The notes beneath the pieces were generated by a model, which was not told where the DNA came from, made no database searches, and worked only from the letters and a program-made list of their open reading frames with translations. A stretch of DNA of 12,742 nucleotides from assembly GCA_028292565.1 (NCBI GenBank), contig JAQGMD010000434.1, positions 1 to 12,742 on the forward strand. The letters run 5' to 3'. Shown one piece after another: positions 6,492 through 12,742 of the stretch. A program made the position numbers and the translations under genes. This stretch comes from Burkholderia sp. GTDB lineage: Bacteria; Pseudomonadota; Gammaproteobacteria; Burkholderiales; Burkholderiaceae. The stretch's first letter is position 1. Each line of letters opens with the position of its first letter.

Positions 6492-6757
6492 ATGATCACC
6501 GGGGAGTCCGATGCGCCTGAAGTGCGCTCGGCAATCCGCAAGCACATCGCAGCGCGTCAGGAAGTCGAGACGATCATTCATCGGATTGCGTTGCAGTGGG
6601 GGGAGCACGTGATGGTCGCGGTTCAGGCCAAGATGCAACCGCAAATTCCGATGACGCGCTGGTCAATGCGATCAATGCGGAGGAAGAGAGCATAGAAATC
6701 CACTGGCCACAGGCGAAGTGGTGCTTCTTCGATCTGGACGTGGAAGGAAAAGACTGA
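6492..6757 (+). pseudogene. Small hypothetical gene, apparently frameshifted
   Basis: From ATG 6492 (AAGGAGG ends 2 nt before it) the frame reads MITGESDAPEVRSAIRKH and a helix-like stretch up to VMVAVQAK. It then turns into an Arg/Met-rich tail ending at 6695 that looks out of frame. In the -1 frame, coherent coding sequence continues to a TGA at 6755: SDDALVNAINAEEES, IEIHWPQAKWCFFDLD and VEGKD. The switch lies between about 6598 and 6640, and a run of six G at 6598-6603 is an obvious slip or sequencing-error site. Joined, the product would be about 88 residues with an acidic C-terminal half and no domain I recognise. It could also be a pseudogene. A separate GTG start at 6596 for the second half is possible but has no ribosome-binding site. 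Confidence 0.4.
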
Positions 6758-6793
6758 CGCGTGTGGAAGGGCACTAAGGCACCGCACGCGTCA
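6755..6793. terminator. Hairpin between convergent genes (no T run)
   Basis: Perfect 9-bp arms TGACGCGTG (6755-6763) and CACGCGTCA (6785-6793) extend to 12 bp with one G-U pair. The TGA of the small plus-strand frame is the first triplet of the left arm. It lies 12 bp beyond the stop of the osmB-like gene on the other strand. With no T run on either side it is terminator-like only. It may instead protect 3' ends. Confidence 0.4.
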
Positions 6794-6805
6794 GGCTGCA
6801 GACCA

Positions 6806-7021
6806 TTACTTCTTCGTGACCTCATGGCCGATGACGCCGCCAACCGCTGCGCCGCCCACTGTTCCGACCGTGCTGCCTCCGGTCACCGCAGACCCGGCCA
6901 AACCACCGAGCGCGGCGCCGCCCACTGTGCCCATCGTTTGATTGCTCGGCGTGCCGCAAGCGGTCAGTGCGGAAGCGAGTGTGACCGCAGTAGCGATCGA
7001 AACTACAGTACGTGAAAGCAT
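6806..7021 (-). CDS. osmB: OsmB-like glycine-zipper lipoprotein
   Basis: A 71-residue lipoprotein. A signal peptide (MLSRTVVSIATAV...) leads to the lipobox LTAC with lipidated C22. Two glycine-zipper stretches follow (GTVGGAALGGLAG and GTVGGAAVGGVIG), ending HEVTKK. The C-terminal half closely matches what I recall of E. coli OsmB (GSTLGTLGGAAVGGVIGHQV), an outer-membrane lipoprotein induced by osmotic and stationary-phase stress, and the length is nearly the same. The frame is open upstream to 7123. I chose ATG 7021 because it begins the signal peptide and has GGAGG 4 nt upstream. A short inverted repeat, TCTCG-TGACG-CGAGA (7048-7062), lies in its leader. Stress regulation is expected from the family. 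I could not identify its promoter in 7022-7210. Confidence 0.85.
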   Translation of the reverse strand: MLSRTVVSIATAVTLASALTACGTPSNQTMGTVGGAALGGLAGSAVTGGSTVGTVGGAAVGGVIGHEVTKK

Positions 7022-7210
7022 ATGTCCTCCGATATGTTGGTTCGCAATCTCGTGACGCGAGAGATGTGCGTATGAATTGAAAAACAGCATTAGTTCGACT
7101 ATCTGGTAACCAAGCGGTTCCAAATTGACATGTTCTGTTTCAATTGCGTCAAACCATCATGCTTCCCGGAACCTTAATGTGTCGCGGAAAGCGTTCGGAG
7201 GTGCGTGGTG

Positions 7211-7555
7211 TCAGGTCACAAGCCGCAGCGTGAAAGGATAGTGATAAGGGTTGCCTTTGGATGCCGAAACCGCAGCCACGATCGACAGGATGAAGTTGAT
7301 GATGAATACGATAGGCACAAGCAGGAAGCCGATCAGGATCACCTTCAAAATGAAGGAAGCAAACAATGCGATCGCGATAGTGATCTGGAAGTTGAGCGCT
7401 TCCCTGGCCTGCCGGGCGACAAAGCCGGGCTCGTCTTTTTTCACCAGCCAGACGATCAACGGGCCGACGAAACCGGTGAAGATGCCCAGCAGATGTGCAA
7501 GCATCGCGAAATTGCGTTCATCCTTGGTGGGTGTGGTTTCCAAAGTCTGTTCCAT
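7211..7555 (-). CDS. DUF4870 (Tic20-like) small integral membrane protein
   Basis: A 114-residue inner-membrane protein with the features of the DUF4870 family. It has an N-terminal cytosolic stretch and a first membrane segment at about 17-38 (MLAHLLGIFTGFVGPLIVWLV). The conserved linker ARQAREALNFQIT is at 47-59, one or two further segments lie between about 58 and 98, and the family-typical end GNPYHYPFTLRLV is at 101-113. ATG 7555 has AGGAG 6 nt upstream. The function of the family is unknown. The gene lies after topB on the same strand but is separated by two strong inverted repeats, so it needs its own promoter or read-through. Little space is left for a promoter between the nearer hairpin (7594) and the start. 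Confidence 0.9.
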   Translation of the reverse strand: MEQTLETTPTKDERNFAMLAHLLGIFTGFVGPLIVWLVKKDEPGFVARQAREALNFQITIAIALFASFILKVILIGFLLVPIVFIINFILSIVAAVSASKGNPYHYPFTLRLVT

Positions 7556-7593
7556 CGATCGCTCCTGGGGGTATGCGGATAACTTGGAAAGAA

Positions 7594-7620
7594 GCTCGCG
7601 GCTGGGACGCAGCCGCGAGC
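7594..7620 (-). terminator. Terminator-like hairpin between topB and the DUF4870 gene
   Basis: A perfect 11-bp stem, GCTCGCGGCTG (7594-7604) and CAGCCGCGAGC (7610-7620), has a 5-nt loop. On the minus strand it is followed by TTCTTTCC, a broken T run. It lies about 50 nt after the topB stop, so it most likely ends the topB transcript. Confidence 0.6.
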
Positions 7621-7636
7621 GTATTGGTCATTGATG

Positions 7637-7656
7637 CCGGTGGACTAGTCCACCGG
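7637..7656. repeat. Perfect 20-bp palindrome after topB
   Basis: CCGGTGGACTAGTCCACCGG is completely self-complementary, with ACTAGT at the centre. As RNA it would fold into an 8-bp stem with a CTAG loop. It lies 15 bp beyond the topB stop and 16 bp before the hairpin at 7594-7620. No T run follows on either strand, so it is either the first half of a double terminator or a protein-binding palindrome. Confidence 0.55.
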
Positions 7657-7671
7657 GGCTACCGCGCAGTG

Positions 7672-10344
7672 CTATGCAGCCTTCTTGGCTGCCGACTTCT
7701 TTGCAGCAGCTTTCTTCGCCGCGGGTTTCGCAGCAGTTTTAGTCGGCGCCTTGGTGGCGACCTTTGCGGCCACTTTGGCGCCAGCCTTCACCGCGGTTTT
7801 TTTGGCAGGTGCCGGCGCTTCTTCCACGGCCGCCTTGCCGGCCGCCTTGCCTTTTGCTGGCGCCTTGGCCTTGCGCTCTTCAAACTCGAAGCTCACCTTG
7901 CCATCCTTGCCCTTCACAAGGAAAGCCTTGAACGGGCGGCGGGTACGTTGCGAGATAAAGCCGGGCAACAGGTCGGTCTTGCCATCATTGAGCAATTTCG
8001 CCATTTGCTCCGGAAGGATTTCCTGCTGAAGGATGATGCGGCCGCTTCGGAAGTCGCACGCCTTCGGCCTGGCAACGGTCTTCTCGCAGACGTAGGCGAG
8101 TCCCATTTCATGCACGCCGCTGCCGCACTTCGGGCAAGGGCCGAGCGCGGTCTGGCCGGTGAAGTCGACCCCTTCCGCATTCTCGTCATCATCCTGGTTC
8201 TGGCCGAAGTCGAATTCCAGCTTGTAGTTTTTGATGTCCTCGTCGCGCGAGATCTTCAGGATCGCGGCAAACGGACGGCCCATCTTGGAACGGAAGCCTT
8301 GCAACGGTCCGATCTCACGTTTATCGAGCAGCTCTTCGACTTCCGCTACTTCGAACTGGCGGCTGCCAGGCGTTTTGCTCATCGAGAATTCGCATTGCGT
8401 GCAGGCGAAGCGGCGATAGTTTTCCTTGACCACGCCGCCGCAGTTCGGGCACGGCGTCTTCAGCGTTGCGTAATCGCCCGGAATGGTGTCGTTGTTGTAT
8501 TCCTTGGCGCGCTTGACGATGATCTGCGTCATCTGCGCGATCTCGCGCATGAATTCTTCGCGGCTGATTTTGCCGCGCTCCATTTGCGCCAGCTTGTATT
8601 CCCATTCGCCGGTGAGCTCAGGCGCCGTCAGTTCGTCCACTCCAAGTCCGCGCAGTAGCGTCATCAGCTGGAATGCCTTGGCGGTCGGGATGAGTTCGCG
8701 GCCTTCGCGCAGCAGGTACTTTTCATTCAACAGGCCCTCGATGATCGCCGCGCGCGTAGCCGGAGTACCGAGGCCTTTGCCCGCCATCGCTTCACGCAAG
8801 CCCTCATCGTCGAGCAGCTTGCCGGCGCCTTCCATTGCCGACAGCAGCGTCGCTTCCGAATAGCGTGCCGGCGGCTTGGTCACCAGGCCGTTGGCAGTCA
8901 CTTTTTCGGTTTTGACTTTTTCATCTTTTGCGACCGGCACCAGCGTGCCGGCGTTTTCCTCATCCTTGTCGTTCGCTGCTTCCTTGCCGTAGATCGCCAG
9001 CCAACCCGCGTTGGTCATGACTTTACCTTCGGTCTTGAACTGATGGCCCGACACTTCGGTGTAACGGGTGGTCACCTGGAACTCGGCTGCGGGGAAGAAC
9101 ACCGCCATGAAGCGCCGCGTCACGAGGTCATACAGTTTCTGCTCCGGCTCGGACAGGTTCTTCGGCGCCTGGGTGGTCGGAATGATCGCAAAGTGGTCGC
9201 TGATTTTCGTGTTGTCGAAAATCCGCTTGTTCGGCTTGACCCAGTTCTTGTTCAGGATCTGCTTCGCGAACTGGTGGTAATTATTATTCTCGGCGACGGT
9301 GTCCAGCGTCTGCTTCACCGTGTCGATATAGTCTTCCGGCAAATGACGCGAATCGGTACGCGGATAGGTCAGCACCTTGTGCTTTTCATACAGTGCCTGC
9401 GCCAGGCCGAGCGTATTCTTTGCCGAAAAGCCGAAGCGCGCATTGGCTTCGCGCTGCAGGCTGGTCAGGTCGAACAACCCCGGCGCCATTTGCGTCGCCG
9501 GCTTGGATTCTTCGGTGACCGTGCCCAGCTTGCCGCGGCACGCCGTAGCGATCGATTCCGCGGCGGCTTTGCTCCACAGGCGTTCCGCCTTCTTCTCAGG
9601 ATCGGTTTCGTCCTTCTTGAATTTGGTGTCGAGCCAGCGGCCTTCGTAGATGCCGGCTGCGCAAACGAATTCCGCGCGCACTTCCCAAAAGTCACGCGAC
9701 ACGAAACTCTTGATCTTCTCTTCACGCTCGACCACGATGGACAGCGTCGGCGTCTGTACCCGACCGACAGTGGTCAGGTAAAAGCCGCCTTCCTTGGAAT
9801 TGAACGCGGTCATCGCACGCGTGCCGTTAATTCCGATCAGCCAGTCTGCTTCGCTGCGGCAGCGGGCCGCATCCGCCAGGGGCAGCATTTCCTTATCTTC
9901 GCGCAACTGCTTGAAGCCTTCGCGGATCGCGCCGGGCGTCATTGACTGCAGCCACAACCGCTTGACTGGTTGCTTGGCTTTTGCATACTGCTGGATCAGG
10001 CGGAAGATCAGTTCGCCTTCACGCCCCGCGTCGCATGCATTAATAATTCGGGTAACGTCTTTGCGTTTGAGGAGCTTGTTGAGAACCTTGAGGCGCGACT
10101 CCGTCTTCGCAATCGGCTGGAGCGCGAAATGCGGCGGTATCATCGGCAGGTGGGTAAACGTCCATTTGCCGCGTTTGACATCATATTCTTCCGGCACCGC
10201 GATCTCGACCAGGTGGCCGACGGCGGAAGACAACACGAATTCGTCGGATTCAAAGTACTCATCGTGCTTGGTGAAGCCGCCGAGCGTCTTCGCGATGTCG
10301 TTCGCGACAGAAGGCTTCTCGGCGATGATGAGGGTCTTAGTCAT
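7672..10344 (-). CDS. topB: DNA topoisomerase III (type IA) with Lys/Ala-rich C-terminal tail
   Basis: This enzyme breaks and rejoins single DNA strands and decatenates replication and recombination intermediates, 890 residues. The TOPRIM domain starts with LIIAEKPSVA (E9) and continues to NACDAGREGELI (D105, E109, E111). The second acidic position of the classical DxDxE is Gly, as I recall for many CDAGREGE-type TopB proteins. The catalytic Tyr is Y327 in LTYPRTDSRHLP. Two four-Cys zinc fingers follow: C632/C635/C648/C651 and C737/C740/C753/C763. The last 66 residues (825-890) are a Lys/Ala/Pro tail resembling histone H1 and probably bind DNA. An upstream in-frame GTG (10371) exists, but MTKTLIIAEKPS at ATG 10344 is the family start. 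The order dprA-smg-topB fits beta-proteobacterial clusters. The tail is encoded by repetitive codons and could vary between strains. Confidence 0.96.
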   Translation of the reverse strand: MTKTLIIAEKPSVANDIAKTLGGFTKHDEYFESDEFVLSSAVGHLVEIAVPEEYDVKRGKWTFTHLPMIPPHFALQPIAKTESRLKVLNKLLKRKDVTRIINACDAGREGELIFRLIQQYAKAKQPVKRLWLQSMTPGAIREGFKQLREDKEMLPLADAARCRSEADWLIGINGTRAMTAFNSKEGGFYLTTVGRVQTPTLSIVVEREEKIKSFVSRDFWEVRAEFVCAAGIYEGRWLDTKFKKDETDPEKKAERLWSKAAAESIATACRGKLGTVTEESKPATQMAPGLFDLTSLQREANARFGFSAKNTLGLAQALYEKHKVLTYPRTDSRHLPEDYIDTVKQTLDTVAENNNYHQFAKQILNKNWVKPNKRIFDNTKISDHFAIIPTTQAPKNLSEPEQKLYDLVTRRFMAVFFPAAEFQVTTRYTEVSGHQFKTEGKVMTNAGWLAIYGKEAANDKDEENAGTLVPVAKDEKVKTEKVTANGLVTKPPARYSEATLLSAMEGAGKLLDDEGLREAMAGKGLGTPATRAAIIEGLLNEKYLLREGRELIPTAKAFQLMTLLRGLGVDELTAPELTGEWEYKLAQMERGKISREEFMREIAQMTQIIVKRAKEYNNDTIPGDYATLKTPCPNCGGVVKENYRRFACTQCEFSMSKTPGSRQFEVAEVEELLDKREIGPLQGFRSKMGRPFAAILKISRDEDIKNYKLEFDFGQNQDDDENAEGVDFTGQTALGPCPKCGSGVHEMGLAYVCEKTVARPKACDFRSGRIILQQEILPEQMAKLLNDGKTDLLPGFISQRTRRPFKAFLVKGKDGKVSFEFEERKAKAPAKGKAAGKAAVEEAPAPAKKTAVKAGAKVAAKVATKAPTKTAAKPAAKKAAAKKSAAKKAA

Positions 10345-10447
10345 AAGAGTGTTCTCGAAAGTGGCGCGCACAAATGGTGGGTCGGCGCGCTAAAGTAAGC
10401 ATGGTACAGCGCAAAGTAATGATCTTGCTGGTCGGAAATCGGCCACT

Positions 10448-10477
10448 AATATAACAACTATCTATTTAAGCGGCCAA
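10448..10477 (-). promoter_or_regulatory. Candidate promoter of topB
   Basis: On the minus strand TTGGCC (10472-10477) and TATATT (10448-10453) are 18 nt apart. They match the -35 and -10 boxes at 4 of 6 and 5 of 6 positions. The leader to ATG 10344 would be about 100 nt. A 13-nt direct repeat, CGGCCACTAATAT (10440-10452) and CGGCCAATAATAA (10471-10483), spans the same elements, so a regulator could bind over both boxes. Confidence 0.35.
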
Positions 10478-10488
10478 TAATAAGCGGG

Positions 10489-10506
10489 TTGCGGCGAAAA
10501 CCGCAA
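10489..10506 (-). terminator. Possible hairpin terminator after smg
   Basis: TTGCGG and CCGCAA form a 6-bp stem with a 6-nt loop, 74 bp past the smg stop. On the minus strand CCCGCTTATTATT follows, only moderately T-rich. It would separate smg from topB. Next to it are two small palindromes of unknown meaning, GGATATCC (10511-10518) and GAATTGCAATTC (10519-10530). Confidence 0.35.
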
Positions 10507-10579
10507 GCGAGGATATCCGAATTGCAATTCAGAATGGACTTGTCAGACAGGTAATGAATGAAAGTCGAAGAAGTGGTCT

Positions 10580-11062
10580 TTAATGCAAGAGGCGTGGTTC
10601 GCCGTCTTCGTCGTCGTCGGAAAACAGTTCGTCGAAGATCAGGCCGTCCGGTTCCTTGCCCTGGCTCCACAGAACCATCAGGACGATGACTTTCAGCCTG
10701 TCGAGCGACAGTTCATGCACATCGCTGATCGCCAGCGCGCGCTCGATCACGATCTCGCGCTGGATCGGATTGATTACCTTGGCTGATTCAAGAAACTGGA
10801 TGAAACCCACGGCTTCGGTGCCGAGCACGTCAAATTCGCGCGGCGCATAGATGCGCATGCCGAACGAGAAAGAGGTTTGCTGTGGATAGCGATCGGAAAA
10901 CTCGTTGGTACTTTCCGTCAGATCGGTCAGCCAGCCGAGCGCCCGGGAAATTTCTTCTTCCTCAAAGCCGACAGCCGACAACTTCTTCACCAGCGCCTCC
11001 GAATCCGGGCAGGCATCCGGGCGGTAATATGTTTCGTAGAGATAAACGAGGACGTCGAACAT
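10580..11062 (-). CDS. smg: Smg family protein (DUF494)
   Basis: A 160-residue conserved protein of the Smg/DUF494 family, with the family-typical start [13 protein letters not shown] and the stretch [12 protein letters not shown]. The acidic region [12 protein letters not shown] lies near the C-terminus. Its biochemical function is not established. It is regularly found beside dprA (smf) in beta- and gamma-proteobacteria, as here, where it lies between dprA and topB. The ATG at 11062 follows GTGGAACC, a modest ribosome-binding site. The 232-bp gap to dprA contains a terminator-like hairpin, so smg probably has its own promoter. I could not identify one with confidence, although TATAAA occurs in the gap on the minus strand. 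Confidence 0.95.
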   Translation of the reverse strand: MFDVLVYLYETYYRPDACPDSEALVKKLSAVGFEEEEISRALGWLTDLTESTNEFSDRYPQQTSFSFGMRIYAPREFDVLGTEAVGFIQFLESAKVINPIQREIVIERALAISDVHELSLDRLKVIVLMVLWSQGKEPDGLIFDELFSDDDEDGEPRLLH

Positions 11063-11144
11063 GGTTCCACTGTAGCGTTAAGATCGTTGCGGCACAACCC
11101 CTCAAAATCAAGGATTGCGAATTTATAACACTTTCGTGATTCAT
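10962..11144 (-). CDS. Possible small leader frame overlapping the start of smg
   Basis: ATG 11144 is preceded by AAGGAG with 4 nt spacing, a stronger ribosome-binding site than that of smg itself. It opens a 60-residue frame ([20 protein letters not shown]...) that crosses the smg start codon in another frame and ends 101 nt inside smg. The part inside smg is a by-product of smg codons (Pro/Gly/Arg-rich). A translated leader controlling smg is possible. Chance is the other explanation. Confidence 0.2.
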   Translation of the reverse strand: MNHESVINSQSLILRGCAATILTLQWNHVRRPRLSLRNILPPGCLPGFGGAGEEVVGCRL

Positions 11145-11245
11145 ATTTCTCCTTCGCCAGAACACCCTACGACACGAAATACAATCAAGGCAGCGACAAC
11201 TCGAGGCACAGAAGCCGTTATCAGGATAACTGAAAAAAGAGGATG

Positions 11246-11278
11246 TAAAAAGCGGCTAAAAGTTTCGATCCACCGCTT
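11246..11278 (-). terminator. Rho-independent terminator after dprA
   Basis: On the minus strand AAGCGG (11278-11273) and CCGCTT (11255-11250) form a 6-bp stem with a 17-nt loop, running into TTTTTA. It starts 17 nt after the dprA stop. The stem is short, so strength is uncertain. It would end the LysM-dprA transcript before smg. Confidence 0.5.
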
Positions 11279-11294
11279 GCTTGCTTACAGCTTA

Positions 11295-12404
11295 TCACGC
11301 CATGCGCCGGTACGTGCCGCCCGGGAGCATCTCCAACAGGCCGTCGAGTTCGAGTGCAAGCAACCGGGCAGTGATAGATGCAATGTCACATTGGCAACGC
11401 GCGGCAAGCGTATCGATGTCAACCGGATCGAAGCCCATCGCCGCCAGCAGCGGATCGTCAGCGGATAGTTGTACGTCCTCCGCCGGCACAACGACCGTGG
11501 CACGCGTGCTTACGCCGGCCCCGAGCTCCTCAAGGATGTCTTGTGCCGATTCGACCAGTTTCGCGCCCTGCTTGATCAACAGGTGACAGCCTTTGGATAG
11601 CGGGGAATGGATCGATCCCGGAATGGCGAATACGTCGCGGCCCTGATCACCGGCCATGCGCGCGGTAATCAGCGAACCCGATTGCGCGGCAGCCTCTATC
11701 ACCAGTACGCCACGGGAAAGCCCGGAAACGATGCGATTTCGGCGCGGGAAGTTGGAGGCAATCGCCGGCGTGCCGAGCGGATACTCGCTGATGATGCAGC
11801 CTTCATCCGCGAGCTGATGTGCCAGCCCACGATTGCGTGCCGGGTAAACAATATCGGCGCCGGTGCCGATCACCGCGACGGTGGAACCGCGACCCCGCAA
11901 TCCGCCTTTGTGCGCAGCGGTATCGATCCCTAATGCCAGGCCGGAGATGATGGTCAGGCCGCCGTGGCTAAGGACTTCGGAAAACTTTTCCGCATTCGCT
12001 ACGCCCTGCGCAGTTGCGTTGCGGCTGCCTACAACCGCTATGGCCGGGCGGGATAACAGATCAAGCCGGCCTTTCACATACAGCAGCAGGGGAGGATCGG
12101 GGATGTTAAGCAGGGCGGCGGGATAAACCGCATCAGCCAGCGTTACTATCTGGTTGCCCGGCTGGCCGGCCCAGGCAATGGCTTTATCTATCTGGCTGTG
12201 CGCATCGTCAGGTAAGGGCTCGGAGAGCGCCCGGGCGATTCTTTCCGGGACGACTTCGCGCAGCGCCGAACATCCTGCCGCAAAAATTTGTTCCGGCGGA
12301 CCGAAGGCGCCGAGGAGCCGGCGCCCGGTTTCGCCTCCTACCCCGGGCGTCAGCACCAGCCGTAGCCAGTGCGCAAGCTCGTCGGCACCCACCGCCCGGG
12401 TCAC
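11295..12404 (-). CDS. dprA: DNA-processing protein DprA (Smf)
   Basis: DprA binds incoming single-stranded DNA during natural transformation and loads RecA; it acts in the cytoplasm. It has 369 residues, the usual length for proteobacterial DprA. The extended Rossmann domain shows VGSRNAT at 125-131, SGLALGIDTAAH at 154-165, GTGADIVYPARN at 180-191, FPRRNRIVSGLS at 219-230 and SGSLITARMA at 242-251. A C-terminal winged-helix domain (about 311-369, DPVDIDTLAARCQCD...) ends in LLEMLPGGTYRRMA. The N-terminal part holds a helix-hairpin-helix/SAM-like region. The start is GTG 12404, directly after the TAA of the LysM gene with no gap. GTG 12392 is an alternative. A GGA triplet lies 4 nt upstream of 12404. 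The abutment means co-transcription with the LysM gene and probably re-initiation. Its presence alone does not prove competence. Confidence 0.95.
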   Translation of the reverse strand: MTRAVGADELAHWLRLVLTPGVGGETGRRLLGAFGPPEQIFAAGCSALREVVPERIARALSEPLPDDAHSQIDKAIAWAGQPGNQIVTLADAVYPAALLNIPDPPLLLYVKGRLDLLSRPAIAVVGSRNATAQGVANAEKFSEVLSHGGLTIISGLALGIDTAAHKGGLRGRGSTVAVIGTGADIVYPARNRGLAHQLADEGCIISEYPLGTPAIASNFPRRNRIVSGLSRGVLVIEAAAQSGSLITARMAGDQGRDVFAIPGSIHSPLSKGCHLLIKQGAKLVESAQDILEELGAGVSTRATVVVPAEDVQLSADDPLLAAMGFDPVDIDTLAARCQCDIASITARLLALELDGLLEMLPGGTYRRMA

Positions 12405-12742
12405 TTATTCCGGTGATTTGGCTGTATCACCAACCTGTACGGTGTTGGTGACTTGCATTACCAGACCGTAAGAGATGTTGTTGAATACGCGGAAGACAAA
12501 CAGGTTGCCGTATTGCTGGTCCGGCAGCTTCACCGCTTTCTTTTCGTCCGTGCGATCCAGGATAGTGCGCCCGAAACGGGACAAGTCGAGAACGGTGCCG
12601 ACGTCCAGGCCGTGGCCCTTGCCGCGATTGATGGTAACGATCTGGTGCTGGCCGGCCTGGTTCACGCCGCCGTAGATAGAAACGATGCGTCCTTCAACCG
12701 CTTTTTCCGGCGGATGCGGTACGTAATTGATGATAGGAGTCG
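12405..12742 (-). CDS. C-terminal end of a LysM-type peptidoglycan-binding protein (5' end outside the window)
   Basis: An open frame enters from the right edge (TPIINYVPHPPEKAVEGR...) and ends with TAA at 12405, giving 111 residues. An internal GTG at 12665 is not the start, because coherent coding continues upstream to the edge. The visible part has a beta-rich fold (IVSIYGGVNQAGQHQIVTI, then GLDVGTVLDL, QQYGNLFVFRVFNNISYGLV). It matches what I recall as the C-terminal region of the LysM-domain protein encoded before dprA in many Burkholderiales. No LysM repeat lies within the window, so the name rests on this similarity and on gene order. The family is secreted or envelope-bound. The stop abuts the dprA GTG, so the two form one transcription unit. 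Confidence 0.75.
   Translation of the reverse strand, partial: TPIINYVPHPPEKAVEGRIVSIYGGVNQAGQHQIVTINRGKGHGLDVGTVLDLSRFGRTILDRTDEKKAVKLPDQQYGNLFVFRVFNNISYGLVMQVTNTVQVGDTAKSPE

Noticed and set aside
7022..7123. N-terminal extension of the osmB-like gene to 7123
   Set aside because: It would bury the signal peptide and lipobox. ATG 7021 has its own GGAGG.
7495..8658. Plus-strand frame of 387 codons opposite topB and the DUF4870 gene
   Set aside because: It mirrors topB codons, including the repetitive tail, and shows no domain of its own.
9043..9945. Plus-strand frame of 300 codons opposite topB
   Set aside because: It lies wholly inside the conserved topoisomerase core in antisense and has Arg/Gln/His-rich composition typical of a shadow frame.
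10345..10371. Extended topB start at GTG 10371
   Set aside because: The family begins with the LIIAEKPS segment just after ATG 10344. The extra nine residues have no support.
11217..11230. GTTATC-AG-GATAAC inverted repeat as a terminator
   Set aside because: The neighbouring A run lies on the wrong side: on the minus strand the T run comes before the stem. The loop would also be just 2 nt.
1..12742. Mobile element, prophage, CRISPR array, tRNA or rRNA
   Set aside because: No transposase, integrase, evenly spaced repeats, terminal inverted repeats or recognisable RNA gene was found on reading either strand.

Overview
The window looks like a chromosomal segment of a beta-proteobacterium of the order Burkholderiales, most likely Oxalobacteraceae (Herminiimonas/Collimonas/Herbaspirillum type). 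The reasons are the moderately high GC, the gene order LysM protein - dprA - smg (DUF494) - topoisomerase III, and the style of the proteins. No sequence search was run, so the family-level placement is inference. I see no rRNA, tRNA, CRISPR array, transposase, integrase or phage gene.

Left part (1-3692, minus strand). A high-affinity branched-chain amino acid/amide (HAAT) ABC transporter cassette reads right to left: periplasmic binding protein (2759-1587), livG ATPase (1525-719) and livF ATPase (722 to the left edge, joined to livG by an ATGA overlap). The two permease genes are not in the window and probably lie beyond the left edge. Upstream on the same strand is an HpcH/HpaI-family class II aldolase (3692-2904).

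DNA-alkylation repair operon (3836-5787, plus strand). The first gene fuses an Ada methylphosphotriester/zinc domain, an AraC-type DNA-binding domain and an AlkA glycosylase. It overlaps by ATGA an ogt-type O6-methylguanine methyltransferase, and a strong hairpin terminator follows. The fusion gene has no Shine-Dalgarno sequence but has a TATAAA box 5 nt before its ATG, so a leaderless mRNA is possible. The divergent promoter region towards the aldolase carries an imperfect 16-nt direct repeat.

Small envelope genes (5852-7555). These are a Ser/Gly/Thr-rich lipoprotein (minus), a small plus-strand reading frame that appears frameshifted (about 6492-6757), an OsmB-like glycine-zipper lipoprotein (minus) and a DUF4870 membrane protein (minus). 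The gaps between them hold several short perfect inverted repeats.

Right part (7672-12742, minus strand). DNA topoisomerase III (topB) has two C-terminal zinc fingers and a Lys/Ala-rich histone H1-like tail. To its right are smg (DUF494), dprA and the C-terminal end of a LysM-type protein. dprA begins with GTG directly after the stop of the LysM gene, so those two form an operon. A hairpin followed by a T run separates dprA from smg. Two strong inverted repeats, one a perfect 20-bp palindrome, lie after topB.

Most of the window is conserved gene content. The points most worth checking are the possible leaderless ada-alkA start, the intergenic repeats, the frameshifted small gene, the palindrome pair after topB, and a small reading frame with a strong ribosome-binding site overlapping the start of smg.
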